Shown: in pieces, positions 1 through 8,467 of the stretch
Position numbering within the stretch: the stretch's first letter is position 1
How the letters are laid out: the number at the start of each line of letters is the position of its first letter
Source: an uncultured Prevotella sp.
Lineage (GTDB): Bacteria > Bacteroidota > Bacteroidia > Bacteroidales > Bacteroidaceae
Assembly (NCBI GenBank): GCA_905234265.1
Contig: CAJOHJ010000007.1
Location: 124,001 to 188,000 of the forward strand
Direction of reading: 5' to 3'
Length of the DNA: 64,000 bases
Made by a program: the position numbers and the translations under genes
The notes under the pieces: model-generated
What the model saw: the letters and a program-made list of their open reading frames with translations, nothing else
Databases searched by the model: none
What the model was told of the DNA's origin: nothing

Positions 1-2062
1 CGCGGCCCATGGCCCTGACCTTGGATTCGTTGAAGCGCACGGCATTTCCTTCACGGCTGGCCAGCAGCAGTTCGTTGTGGCCATTGGTGAGACGAACGCC
101 AACTACTTCGTCGCCATCGTTGATGTTGATGGCGCGTACACCGGCAGCGCGAACGTTCTTGTACTGGTCGAGGCGGGTCTTCTTGATGATGCCATGTCTG
201 GTGGCGAACACCACGTAGTGCGACTGCAGGAATTCCTCGTCCTGGAAGTTCTTGATGCGCAGCACGGCATTGACGGCGTCGTCAGGATCGATGTTGAGCA
301 TGTTCTGTATGGCACGTCCCTTGGAGTTCTTGTCGCCCTCGGGGATTTCGTAGCACTTCTGCCAGTAGCAGCGTCCCTTCTGTGTGAAGAAGAGCAGCGT
401 GTTGTGCATGGTGGCAGGATATATGTATTCCGTGAAGTCGTTGTCGCGATGGCGTGCGGCCTTTGCACCGACGCCGCCACGACCCTGCTCGTGGAACTCG
501 TCGAGTCTGGTGCGCTTGATATATCCCATGTGGGAGATTGTGATTACCACTGGGTCATCGGGGTAGAAGTCTTCGGCATTGAACTCATGGTCGAACGGGA
601 TAATCTCTGTGCGGCGTGCGTCGCCGTATTTCTCCTTGACCTCCTGCAGTTCCTGCTTCATGACCTCCTTGCAGCGCTCGGGGTTGTTCAGGATTTCCTC
701 AAGGTCGGCAATGAGTTTCATCAGGTCGTCGTACTCCTGGTGCAGCTGATCGACGCGCAGGCCGGTAAGCTGGCTAAGACGCATGTCGACGATGGCCTTC
801 GACTGCAGCTCGTCAAGTTCGAAGCGTACTTCCAAATTGCGCTGGGCATCGCTGGGGGTCTTGGAGTTGCGGATGATGTGAACCACCTCGTCGATGTTGT
901 TGACGGCAATGATCAAGCCCTCTAAGATGTGGGCGCGCTCCTGTGCCTTCTTCAGGTCGTACTGGGTGCGGCGTATGGTGACGTCGTGGCGATGCTCGAC
1001 AAAGTACTTCACGCAGTCCTTAAGCGTGAGCAGGCGTGGGCGTCCTTTCACCAGAGCAATGTTGTTTACGGAGAACGAGCTTTGCAGAGCCGTCATCTTG
1101 AACAGCTTGTTCAGCAGTACGTTGGCATTGGCGTCTCGCTTGCAGTCTACGACTATGCGCATGCCTTGGCGGCCGGACTCGTCGTTGACGTTGGCAACGC
1201 CCTCGATTTTATGCTCGTTAGCCAAATCGGCGATGTACTTTACCAGGTCTGCCTTGTTGACGCCATAGGGAATCTCGCTGACAACTATCTTGTCGTGCGT
1301 CTCTGTGCTTTCTATCTCGGCCTTGGCACGCATGACGATGCGCCCGCGTCCTGTTTCGTAGGCATCCTTCACGCCGGCGAGTCCGAAGATGTAGGCGCCT
1401 GTGGGGAAGTCGGGGCCTGGAATGTATTTCATCAGGCCGTCAGTGTCGATGTCGGGATTGTCTATGTAGGCGCAGCAGCCGTCTATAACCTCACCGAGAT
1501 TGTGTGTCGGCATGTTCGTTGCCATGCCTACGGCAATGCCGTTGCCGCCATTTACAAGCAGGTTTGGTATCTTCGTCGGCATCACGCTGGGTTCTACCAG
1601 CGAGTCGTCGAAGTTGTTAACCATGTCGACAGTCTCCTTCTCCAAGTCGTCCATGATATGCTCACCCATCTTCGACAGGCGGCACTCTGTGTAACGCATG
1701 GCTGCAGGCGAGTCGCCGTCGACGGAGCCGAAATTGCCCTGTCCGTCGACCAGCGTGTAACGCATGTTCCACTCCTGGGCCATACGCACCAGTGCGCCGT
1801 AGACTGAGCTGTCGCCGTGAGGGTGATACTTACCAAGCACCTCGCCAACAACACGAGCACACTTCTTATATGGCTGCGTGGAGACGTTGTTGATGCCCAT
1901 CATGCCGTATAATATGCGGCGATGTACTGGTTTGAAACCATCGCGAACATCTGGTAGCGCACGTGCCACGATGACAGACATCGAATAGTCGATGTAGGAG
2001 GACTTCATTTCCTCCTCGATGTTGATTTTTACAATTCTGTCGTTGTCAAAAGTTTGATCCAT
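1..2062 (-). CDS. gyrA: DNA gyrase subunit A, N-terminal 687 residues (runs off left edge)
   Basis: GyrA is the breakage-reunion subunit of the type II topoisomerase that introduces negative supercoils. Translating the minus strand from the ATG at 2062 gives an open frame to base 1, about four fifths of a usual GyrA; the C-terminal DNA-wrapping part is cut off. The N-terminus carries the conserved [17 protein letters not shown] block, the QRDR helix [17 protein letters not shown] and the active-site segment AAMRYTE with catalytic Tyr at residue 124. In the QRDR, Ser85 matches E. coli Ser83 while Gly89 occupies the place of E. coli Asp87. A roughly 125-nt leader separates the ATG from a good -7 element at 2196-2203. 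Identity is certain. Confidence 0.97.
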   Translation of the reverse strand, partial: MDQTFDNDRIVKINIEEEMKSSYIDYSMSVIVARALPDVRDGFKPVHRRILYGMMGINNVSTQPYKKCARVVGEVLGKYHPHGDSSVYGALVRMAQEWNMRYTLVDGQGNFGSVDGDSPAAMRYTECRLSKMGEHIMDDLEKETVDMVNNFDDSLVEPSVMPTKIPNLLVNGGNGIAVGMATNMPTHNLGEVIDGCCAYIDNPDIDTDGLMKYIPGPDFPTGAYIFGLAGVKDAYETGRGRIVMRAKAEIESTETHDKIVVSEIPYGVNKADLVKYIADLANEHKIEGVANVNDESGRQGMRIVVDCKRDANANVLLNKLFKMTALQSSFSVNNIALVKGRPRLLTLKDCVKYFVEHRHDVTIRRTQYDLKKAQERAHILEGLIIAVNNIDEVVHIIRNSKTPSDAQRNLEVRFELDELQSKAIVDMRLSQLTGLRVDQLHQEYDDLMKLIADLEEILNNPERCKEVMKQELQEVKEKYGDARRTEIIPFDHEFNAEDFYPDDPVVITISHMGYIKRTRLDEFHEQGRGGVGAKAARHRDNDFTEYIYPATMHNTLLFFTQKGRCYWQKCYEIPEGDKNSKGRAIQNMLNIDPDDAVNAVLRIKNFQDEEFLQSHYVVFATRHGIIKKTRLDQYKNVRAAGVRAININDGDEVVGVRLTNGHNELLLASREGNAVRFNESKVRAMGR

Positions 2063-2195
2063 CAAGTTTTATTTTCAAATTATGTATTTACTGTAGCTTT
2101 TTCTTGCAGTTTTTACTGCCTGTTTTTTTGCCAGATTTTAATTTTAAGGGCATTTTTAAGCCCTCTGACGCATTTTCCCAATATGAAAACTTGTG

Positions 2196-2203
2196 CAAAA
2201 GTA
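2196..2203 (-). promoter_or_regulatory. gyrA promoter, -7 element
   Basis: On the minus strand this reads TACTTTTG, matching the Bacteroidetes -7 consensus TAnnTTTG. It implies a transcript starting near 2189 and a long AT-rich gyrA leader that contains two short hairpins (2106-2119 and 2147-2164). Confidence 0.6.
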
Positions 2204-2279
2204 TAGTTTTCTGCCGATACTGCGAAACATTTTAAGCAATTTTATCATAAATAAAATTCCATATAATAAAACAATTTAT

Positions 2280-2287
2280 TACATTTG
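2280..2287 (+). promoter_or_regulatory. tkt promoter, -7 element
   Basis: TACATTTG matches TAnnTTTG and lies 37 bp before the tkt start codon, giving a leader of about 30 nt. It diverges from the gyrA promoter within the same AT-rich gap. Confidence 0.65.
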
Positions 2288-2324
2288 CAACACTTAACAC
2301 ATTATTTTAATAATTATATTCGAT

Positions 2325-4337
2325 ATGAACGACAACAAAGTAATGAACAGGGCTGCTGATAACATCCGTATTTTGGCAGCCTCAATGGTTGAGAAAGCTA
2401 AGTCTGGGCATCCAGGCGGCGCCATGGGCGGTGCAGACTTCATTAACACTCTCTATTCAGAGTTTCTTGTCTATGACCCAGAAAATCCGTCTTGGGAAGG
2501 TCGCGACCGCTTCTTCCTCGATCCTGGTCACATGGCTCCAATGCTTTATTCACAGTTGTGCCTTATCGGCAAATATACTCTTGAAGACCTCAAGAACTTG
2601 CGCCAGTGGGGTTCGGTAACTCCAGGACATCCTGAGCGTGAGATAGAGCGCGGCATTGAGAATACTTCTGGTCCGCTCGGACAGGGACACACTTTTGCCG
2701 TTGGTGCTGCCATTGCCGCCAAGTTCCTGAAGGCTCGTCTGGGCAACGTTATGAACCAGACCATCTATGCCTACATTTCCGACGGTGGCGTCCAGGAGGA
2801 AATTTCGCAGGGTGCAGGCCGCATTGCAGGCAATCTTGGCCTTGACAACCTCATAATGTTCTACGATGCCAACGACATCCAGCTGTCTACGAAGACTGAG
2901 GTTGTCACCTGCGAAGACACTGCTAAGAAGTACGAGTCATGGGGATGGTATGTGCAGAAGATTGACGGCAACGACGTCGACCAGATTCGTGAGGCCATCA
3001 AGAACGCGCAGAAAGAGCAGGAGCGTCCGTCGCTCATCATCGGCCACTGCGTAATGGGCAAGGGCGCACGTAAGGCTGACGGCTCTTCATATGAGTGCAA
3101 CTGCGCTACTCACGGAGCTCCTCTTGGTGGCGACAATTATATTCAGACCATGAAGAACTTGGGCGCTGACCCGGAAAATCCATTCCAGATATTCCCAGAG
3201 GTTGAACAGCTCTATGCCAAGCGCCGCGAGGAACTGAAGAAGATTGTTGCAGACCGCTATGCTGAAAAGGCTGAGTGGGCCAAAGGCCATCCTGTGCAGG
3301 CCAAGCAGCTTGAAGAGTGGTTCAGCGGCAAGGCACCAGTGATTGACTGGTCGAAGGTTGAGCAGAAGGCTGGCTCTGCAACGCGCAGTGCGTCTGCAGC
3401 AGTGCTTGGCGTTCTTGCAGAACAAGTGCCAAACATGATATGCGCATCAGCAGATCTTTCCAACTCTGACAATACCAACGGCTTCCTTAAGAAGACTCAC
3501 GACATCGTGAAGGGCGATTTCACAGGTGCATTCTTCCAGGCAGGCGTTGCAGAGCTTACAATGGCCTGCTGCTGCATAGGCATGGCTCTGCATGGTGGTG
3601 TCATTCCGGCATGCGGCACATTCTTTGTGTTCTCCGACTACATGAAGCCCGCCGTACGCATGGCTGCCCTCATGGAGTTGCCTGTGAAGTTCATCTGGAC
3701 TCACGACGCATTCCGCGTTGGCGAAGACGGCCCCACCCATGAGCCTGTTGAGCAGGAGGCACAGATACGCCTTATGGAGAAGCTGAAGAACCACCACGGC
3801 AAGAATAGCGTACTCGTTGTTCGTCCAGCCGACGCCGAAGAGACAACAGTCTGCTGGCGCATGGCCATGGAGAACACAGACACTCCGACAGCTCTCATCT
3901 TCTCGCGTCAGAACATCGAAATGCTTCCAGAAGGCAACGATTACTCTCAGGCACAGAAGGGCGCCTATGTAGTTGCCGGAAGCGACGCCGACTACGATGT
4001 CATCCTGTTGGCCAGCGGTTCTGAGGTTTCTACGCTTGAGGTAGGTGCAAAGCTGCTCCGTGAGGATGGCGTAAAGGTTCGCGTCGTCAGCGTGCCTTCA
4101 GAAGGCTTGTTCCGCTCTCAGCCGAAGGAATACCAGCAGCAGGTTCTGCCTGCAGGCAAGAAGAAGTTCGGCCTGACAGCAGGCCTGCCCGTAAACCTCG
4201 AAGGACTTGTAGGTGCCGACGGTACTGTCTGGGGCCTGGAGAGCTTTGGCTTCTCTGCTCCCTACAAGGTTCTTGACGAGAAACTGGGTTTCACAGGGCA
4301 GAATGTCTACAACCAGGTTAAGAAGTTGCTGGCATAG
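2325..4337 (+). CDS. tkt: Transketolase
   Basis: Transfers two-carbon ketol units between sugar phosphates in the non-oxidative pentose phosphate pathway, using thiamine diphosphate. The 670 residues match a full-length single-chain transketolase. Visible landmarks are the N-terminal KAKSGHPGGAMGGAD block, the GPLGQGHTFAVGAA segment, the pyrophosphate-binding stretch around ISDGGVQEE and FYDANDIQLS, and the central pyrimidine-binding domain with THDAFRVGEDGPTHEPVEQ. The start follows an A/T-rich leader without a Shine-Dalgarno sequence, usual in this phylum. rpiB follows 57 bp later on the same strand, so the two probably form a pentose-phosphate operon ending at the terminator at 4867. Confidence 0.97.
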   Translation: MNDNKVMNRAADNIRILAASMVEKAKSGHPGGAMGGADFINTLYSEFLVYDPENPSWEGRDRFFLDPGHMAPMLYSQLCLIGKYTLEDLKNLRQWGSVTPGHPEREIERGIENTSGPLGQGHTFAVGAAIAAKFLKARLGNVMNQTIYAYISDGGVQEEISQGAGRIAGNLGLDNLIMFYDANDIQLSTKTEVVTCEDTAKKYESWGWYVQKIDGNDVDQIREAIKNAQKEQERPSLIIGHCVMGKGARKADGSSYECNCATHGAPLGGDNYIQTMKNLGADPENPFQIFPEVEQLYAKRREELKKIVADRYAEKAEWAKGHPVQAKQLEEWFSGKAPVIDWSKVEQKAGSATRSASAAVLGVLAEQVPNMICASADLSNSDNTNGFLKKTHDIVKGDFTGAFFQAGVAELTMACCCIGMALHGGVIPACGTFFVFSDYMKPAVRMAALMELPVKFIWTHDAFRVGEDGPTHEPVEQEAQIRLMEKLKNHHGKNSVLVVRPADAEETTVCWRMAMENTDTPTALIFSRQNIEMLPEGNDYSQAQKGAYVVAGSDADYDVILLASGSEVSTLEVGAKLLREDGVKVRVVSVPSEGLFRSQPKEYQQQVLPAGKKKFGLTAGLPVNLEGLVGADGTVWGLESFGFSAPYKVLDEKLGFTGQNVYNQVKKLLA

Positions 4338-4394
4338 TTTTGATAAATAACTTCACTAATGTGAATTCGATTATAAATTGAAATCAGATAATCT

Positions 4395-4838
4395 ATGGAA
4401 ATAAAGACGGTAGGAGTAGCCTGCGACCATGCAGGCTACCAGTTAAAGAAATATGTTCTCCAGTATCTTGAAGAACACGGCTATCCCTATAAGGACTATG
4501 GTACATGGAGTGACGCCTCTGTTGACTATCCCGACTTCGGCCATGCTCTTGCCGAAGGCATAGAGAGCGGCGAGGTGTACCCAGGCATAGGCATCTGTGG
4601 CTCTGGCGAGGGCATCAGCATTACGCTCAACAAGCATCAGGGAGTTCGTGCCGGGCTGGCATGGATTCCTGAAATCGCCCATCTTATCCGCCAGCACAAC
4701 GACGCTAACGTTCTCGTAATGCCAGGCCGTTTCATCGACAACAAGACCGCTGGCAAGATTATGGACGAATTCTTCACGGCAACATTCGAAGGCGGACGCC
4801 ACCAGAAGCGTGTCGAGAAGATTCCTGTGCAGAAGTAA
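4395..4838 (+). CDS. rpiB: Ribose-5-phosphate isomerase B
   Basis: Interconverts ribose 5-phosphate and ribulose 5-phosphate, feeding transketolase encoded just upstream. The 147 residues are the normal RpiB/LacAB length. Seen in the sequence: the N-terminal DHAG motif (residues 11-14), the active-site loop GICGSGEGISI with the catalytic Cys at 68, the NDANVLVMPGRFI segment and the C-terminal GGRHQKRVEKI signature. No promoter is visible in the 57-bp gap after tkt, which supports co-transcription. Confidence 0.96.
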   Translation: MEIKTVGVACDHAGYQLKKYVLQYLEEHGYPYKDYGTWSDASVDYPDFGHALAEGIESGEVYPGIGICGSGEGISITLNKHQGVRAGLAWIPEIAHLIRQHNDANVLVMPGRFIDNKTAGKIMDEFFTATFEGGRHQKRVEKIPVQK

Positions 4839-4866
4839 GTGGCTTTTCATCCAACATTCTATTTAG

Positions 4867-4922
4867 GCATCACCGCAGGCATTTACCGCTTAGCATGGTA
4901 AACTTCTGCGGTGATGCTTTTT
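4867..4922 (+). terminator. Rho-independent terminator of tkt-rpiB
   Basis: A 12-bp perfect stem (GCATCACCGCAG at 4867-4878 pairing with 4906-4917) encloses a second nested stem TTTACC/GGTAAA and is followed by TTTTT (4918-4922). The long stem and U-tract face the rpiB transcript. The last codons of the minus-strand ORF at 4890-5132 lie inside this hairpin. Confidence 0.85.
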
Positions 4923-5132
4923 ATACGCTTCCAATATCGCTGACGATAATTCGTCTGCATAAAAAAAAGGCACATCTACTCTGAATGCCTTACTGAGTGA
5001 ATCCAGTTCTTCTTCGCTGCGGTCGTATAGCCAATTATTGCGAATCCACAAGCCGAGGGTAAAATGAAACTCAATAATGTCTTCTGCTTCTACGATTGCC
5101 TTCTTGTCAGTCTCACTAAGCATTTCGTCCAA
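4890..5132 (-). CDS. Small DUF6794-like protein, possibly 5'-truncated
   Basis: An acidic protein of about 80 residues whose core EFHFTLGLWIRNNWLY resembles the HFxLGxWIRNNW signature of DUF6794 proteins; no function is known for that family. The frame is open from 5132, where the first codon would be TTG; the first in-frame ATG is at 5123. Upstream of the TTG the same frame continues as NECFAQ and then hits a TAG. That stretch reads like family sequence, so the natural start may have been lost. An ATG a few bases upstream lies in another frame. The last nine codons, stop included, overlap the rpiB terminator hairpin. Two tandem TAATTTTG elements lie just upstream. It may be a live small gene or a remnant. 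Confidence 0.55.
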   Translation of the reverse strand: MDEMLSETDKKAIVEAEDIIEFHFTLGLWIRNNWLYDRSEEELDSLSKAFRVDVPFFYADELSSAILEAYKKHHRRSLPC

Positions 5133-5162
5133 CTGAGCAAAGCATTCATTCTATTTTGATTG

Positions 5163-5178
5163 CAAAATTACAAAATTA
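5163..5178 (-). promoter_or_regulatory. Twin -7 elements upstream of the DUF6794-like ORF
   Basis: Two adjacent copies of TAATTTTG (minus strand, 5163-5170 and 5171-5178) match TAnnTTTG and point towards the ORF starting at 5132. Confidence 0.45.
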
Positions 5179-5194
5179 TTCCGAATTAACAAAC

Positions 5195-7867
5195 CTACTT
5201 TGTCTTTTCCTTATACAACTTGAACAACTCGGCCACGCACTGACTTTCCGTAAAAGTGGACTTCACAGGGAAACCGTAGGCTTGCATTACAGTGCGGTCG
5301 TTATCTTGATGGGCTTTGCGGAGTTCAACAGGCATAGTTAGCTCGTCGTAAAGGTCTGCAAGTGAAGAGTCAGGATAAAGGGCGCGGGCATCAAGAATCG
5401 CCTGTGCAGTCTGTTCTATCTTGGCCTTTTGTTCTTCTGTTGGTAATGGCCAGGGGAAGTTGTTGTAGACGATATTGATACTATAATCGTAGCGTGTTTC
5501 AAGACGCCCAGCAACTTGACGCATCCAAGCCATATGAACATTCGACTGAAGTACACCAAAATGGTAGCCTGAGACATTTGGCATAATTCGAAGTTTGTTA
5601 CTGCAAATAATATCAGGAGTCATCATGCCCATTGGAATATATCGTCTTTTTTCGGATGAGACCTCAGGAATAACAATATAATCTTCCTTAGGGAAATTCT
5701 CTACATGAAAACGAGTTGGTCTATCTGCGATTTTCTGTGTACCTACACTTTTGCTTGCCAGACGAGCCTCGCGAACTGCTTCTACACGTTTCATACATTG
5801 TGGCATCCGACGTAGTTCTGCAGGGGAACAATCACCCAGCCATAAGCAATAGCGAGGCTTTCGATTAATAAACTCAAATGCGCCATAGTAAGGGTGAAAG
5901 TATGCAGCGGAGGCAGGCTCTTTGCTGATAAAATCTTCCATTTCCTCTTTGTCAAAGAGATAATTGCCGCCATCAATAGGTTTATTACCTATTCCAATCA
6001 AAGGCACGTCACAAATAGGTTTAGGCCTACTCCATATAAAAATATCTGGTGCGTCAGTTAAGTAAGCATTAATGTGACTTACTTTGGTCATTTTGTCATT
6101 GTCAAACAACAGGCATTCCTTTTCTTTATAGTCATCTGTGCTGAAACCCACAATGACACAATGCACTTGGGCCTTTTGAGAAGATTCGCTTTCCCAGCGG
6201 AAAGTACGATGGGCAAAATCTATGTGCAGACCATCTTCCATCAATGGCTGCCAAAGGTTTGCCACTTGCTCACCTTGACAAATACTGTTTGTTGAAACGA
6301 AAGCAGATTTCGTGTCACTATGCTTCATCAACTGCCATGCACGTTTATACCAACAGCATACATAATCGAGATTTCCAACATTCTTCCACTTGGCACCAAA
6401 TATACGAATCACATCTTGCTTTTGTTCTTCTTCCATTTGTCTTGCGCCAATGAAAGGTGGATTGCCTATGATGTAGTCATAGTGGACTTGGTATCTTTTT
6501 GTGTCGGATTTTGCATTACCATCAAAATGGTTGGCAACAACATTTAGTTCTTCATATTCCACAATAGGCTCACTGGCCACAAGTGGTTCAGGTTCAACTA
6601 TCAGATGAACATTCTTTGCATATATAGTCGGTATATCTGATTTTATCTCAATTATATCCCAATCCATCCGAAGAGCATTTCCTTCACGAATATTATGGTA
6701 ACTCTTTAACGGCAAAAAGTCAATATCACGACGGATAATCTTCTCTGTCTCACGAAGCATCTGTGCCTCTGAAATCCAAAGGGCTGTCGTGGCGACGGTA
6801 ACGGCAAAGTCGTTAATCTCTATGCCGTAGAACTGATGAATGCCGACCTTGACGGGATTCACTTCTTCAAAGCCGAGGAATGACTGGCCATGATAGCGTT
6901 CACGAATAACCTCGTTCTCCAAACGACGGAGCGAAAGATAAGTCTCTGTGAGGAAATTGCCAGAGCCACAAGCAGGGTCAAGGAAAGTAAGTGAGGCCAG
7001 GCGGTCTTGATAGACATCGAGTTTCTTCTGCCGTTGCCGCTCTACCTTTTCTTCCAGAATCTCGTCAAGTTCACGGCGCAGACCATTCAAGAAAAGCGGG
7101 TCGATGACTTTATGGATGTTGGCAATACTGGTGTAGTGCATACCTCCGCTGCGACGGGTCTCAGGATTTAGCGTACTCTCAAAGACGGCGCCAAAGATAG
7201 TAGGCGAAATCTCGCTCCAGTCGAAATCAAGACTTGCATTCTGTAGCAAGGTCTGTTTCAGTTCTTCCGTGAATTGTGGAATTTCTATCTGCTCTTCAAA
7301 CAATCCGCCATTGGTATATGGAAAGGCTTTCAAGTCGTCTTTCAAATACTTACTGCGCTTCTCTGGTGGTGTATTTAGCACTTCAAACAGACGAATCAGC
7401 GCATTCCGCAAATCCTCTGCATCATAGCGCACAAGGTAGTCGTGGAACTGGTCGTGCGTGAAAATCTCTGCATCCTCGGCATACAGACAGAACACGATAC
7501 GGACACAAAGGATATTCAGCCAGCGCAAGGCTTCTGGCGAGTTGTCATCATATTGTTTCAGCAAAGCCTCGTAAATCTTGCCAACGATTTCACCTGCCTG
7601 CATTGACACTTGCATTTCCTTTGACAGATGTTCGTTTTTGGCATCTACAAGGAACAGCAGGCGGTAATACTCTTTTCCTAAGTTCTCAAGTAATATTTGT
7701 TCCGGCTCCCCATTGGGCTGCTCCATGTCATAAACCAGGAACTCGGAGAAGTTACAGGTGACAATCCAACGAGGATGTTCAGAAACAGGAAGCGATACCA
7801 CATAGCGGCGAGCGAGCCTGTTGGAACGGATTAAGCAATGAGCCGTCACTTTGACGGATGCCAGCAC
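5195..7867 (-). CDS. MmeI-like restriction-modification enzyme, methyltransferase and specificity part (downstream of frameshift)
   Basis: The larger fragment of a broken MmeI-type enzyme, a single polypeptide that combines nuclease, N6-adenine methyltransferase and target recognition. The fragment begins in mid-domain at residues RRYVVSLPVSEHPRWIV, which continues the sequence of the upstream fragment. It then has a helical connector, the SAM-binding motif DPACGSGNFL, a second block IREGNALRMDW, the catalytic NPPF motif (IIGNPPFIGARQM), and a C-terminal recognition domain ending in NNFPWPLP and LYDELTMP, typical of this family. The nominal start is a GTG at 7867 inside the overlapping fragment, so it is not a natural start. 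Removing one copy of a duplicated 4-bp word restores a 972-residue protein. It has no methylase or nuclease partner gene nearby. Confidence 0.85.
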   Translation of the reverse strand: MLASVKVTAHCLIRSNRLARRYVVSLPVSEHPRWIVTCNFSEFLVYDMEQPNGEPEQILLENLGKEYYRLLFLVDAKNEHLSKEMQVSMQAGEIVGKIYEALLKQYDDNSPEALRWLNILCVRIVFCLYAEDAEIFTHDQFHDYLVRYDAEDLRNALIRLFEVLNTPPEKRSKYLKDDLKAFPYTNGGLFEEQIEIPQFTEELKQTLLQNASLDFDWSEISPTIFGAVFESTLNPETRRSGGMHYTSIANIHKVIDPLFLNGLRRELDEILEEKVERQRQKKLDVYQDRLASLTFLDPACGSGNFLTETYLSLRRLENEVIRERYHGQSFLGFEEVNPVKVGIHQFYGIEINDFAVTVATTALWISEAQMLRETEKIIRRDIDFLPLKSYHNIREGNALRMDWDIIEIKSDIPTIYAKNVHLIVEPEPLVASEPIVEYEELNVVANHFDGNAKSDTKRYQVHYDYIIGNPPFIGARQMEEEQKQDVIRIFGAKWKNVGNLDYVCCWYKRAWQLMKHSDTKSAFVSTNSICQGEQVANLWQPLMEDGLHIDFAHRTFRWESESSQKAQVHCVIVGFSTDDYKEKECLLFDNDKMTKVSHINAYLTDAPDIFIWSRPKPICDVPLIGIGNKPIDGGNYLFDKEEMEDFISKEPASAAYFHPYYGAFEFINRKPRYCLWLGDCSPAELRRMPQCMKRVEAVREARLASKSVGTQKIADRPTRFHVENFPKEDYIVIPEVSSEKRRYIPMGMMTPDIICSNKLRIMPNVSGYHFGVLQSNVHMAWMRQVAGRLETRYDYSINIVYNNFPWPLPTEEQKAKIEQTAQAILDARALYPDSSLADLYDELTMPVELRKAHQDNDRTVMQAYGFPVKSTFTESQCVAELFKLYKEKTK

Positions 7868-8117
7868 GCAAATCCTTTCCCAACGATTTCTGCTCTATCA
7901 GAACTTTGGTGGAACGGATGCGGCCATCTATAAAGTTGGAGGCATCTACCATTCGATGGTCTTCAAAAGTGATAAAGCCATCCGATGGTGTTTCAATGCC
8001 AAAGACATTTGTAAGCAAGTCAATCCAGAAGGGTTGCGACTCCCTCTCATATCCTCTGCCTTTCCACCGCTCTGCAAATTCAGCAGCAGCCATAGCCATT
8101 TGTTTCTCTGTCTTCAT
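7779..8117 (-). CDS. MmeI-like enzyme, N-terminal nuclease fragment (upstream of frameshift)
   Basis: The first 112 codons of the MmeI-type gene. Residues 10-35 match the family N-terminus (AEFAERWKGRGYERESQPFW), and FIDGRIRSTKVLIEQKSLGKDL contains the D...ExK pattern of the PD-(D/E)XK-like nuclease. The frame is true to family up to SDGSLLNPFQQAR and then runs through 11 unrelated codons (SPLCGIASCF and stop) because of the frameshift at 7809-7816. If translated, it would be an orphan nuclease domain lacking the methyltransferase and recognition parts. The start at 8117 follows a TACATTTG promoter at 8173-8180. Confidence 0.8.
   Translation of the reverse strand: MKTEKQMAMAAAEFAERWKGRGYERESQPFWIDLLTNVFGIETPSDGFITFEDHRMVDASNFIDGRIRSTKVLIEQKSLGKDLRAGIRQSDGSLLNPFQQARSPLCGIASCF
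7809..7816. other. 4-bp tandem duplication (CGAG-CGAG) that breaks the MmeI-like gene
   Basis: On the plus strand CGAG occurs twice in direct succession. Deleting one copy turns the coding strand into CAG GCT CGC CGC TAT GTG (QARRYV), joining the two fragments at exactly the family-conserved place. The whole gene then has 973 codons including the stop. Confidence 0.85.
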
Positions 8118-8172
8118 ATATTCTTATACGCTAATCTCATTTTCTTTCATGCAATAGCTATTGATTGATACG

Positions 8173-8180
8173 CAAATGTA
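8173..8180 (-). promoter_or_regulatory. Promoter of the MmeI-like gene, -7 element
   Basis: Reads TACATTTG on the minus strand, matching TAnnTTTG, 56 bp upstream of the start at 8117. The 21-bp repeat array at 8236-8340 lies 55 bp upstream of this element. Confidence 0.6.
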
Positions 8181-8235
8181 GTGATTTTCTCCCAAAAGAC
8201 TGCCAAAGGCACTGTTCTTTTAATGTTTTTTTGAG

Positions 8236-8340
8236 TTAACATACAGAGATAAAAAAATATCTCTGCAAGATAAAAAATTATCTGCGTAAGATAATTTCGT
8301 AACATGCAGAGATAATTTCGTAACATGCAGAGATAATGGT
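8236..8340. repeat. 21-bp-period array A: five units, 105 bp
   Basis: Five consecutive 21-bp units start at 8236, 8257, 8278, 8299 and 8320. All five have AGATAA at unit positions 12-17. Unit 3 also has TTATCT at positions 1-6, making a palindrome with a 5-bp spacer, and unit 2 has the near match ATATCT. Units 4 and 5 instead begin GTAACATGCAG and are identical over their first 18 bases. The array sits in the 350-bp gap between the divergent MmeI-like gene and the lipoprotein gene. Read on the minus strand, the array is open and gives a false LSLHVTK heptad-repeat ORF. Confidence 0.9.
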
Positions 8341-8420
8341 ATTGGTGGTCGTGGGATGAAGCCTTTGAACAAATCAGACAGTTTATTGGCGAAAAGAAGT
8401 AGATTTCTTAAAATAATGAT

Positions 8421-8428
8421 TACCTTTG
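8421..8428 (+). promoter_or_regulatory. Promoter of the lipoprotein gene, -7 element
   Basis: TACCTTTG matches TAnnTTTG and is followed by GC. It places transcription start near 8435, which excludes the in-frame codon at 8426 as a start and favours ATG 8468. Confidence 0.6.
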
Positions 8429-8467
8429 CAACGAGAAAATACAATGCTTTTAACTTTCTTCAAGGAT

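Noticed and set aside
77..1807. Plus-strand ORFs of 282 and 292 codons
   Set aside because: They are antisense to gyrA, whose protein is unmistakable.
5195..8117. Two independent genes, a small nuclease and a methyltransferase
   Set aside because: The joined frame after removing one CGAG copy matches one MmeI-type protein across the break, and the downstream fragment has no proper start.
8236..8340. CRISPR array
   Set aside because: Units are contiguous with no unique spacers, only 21 bp long, and no cas genes are in the window.
8220..8444. 74-codon minus-strand ORF with LSLHVTK repeats
   Set aside because: It is the translated form of array A and overlaps the lipoprotein promoter.
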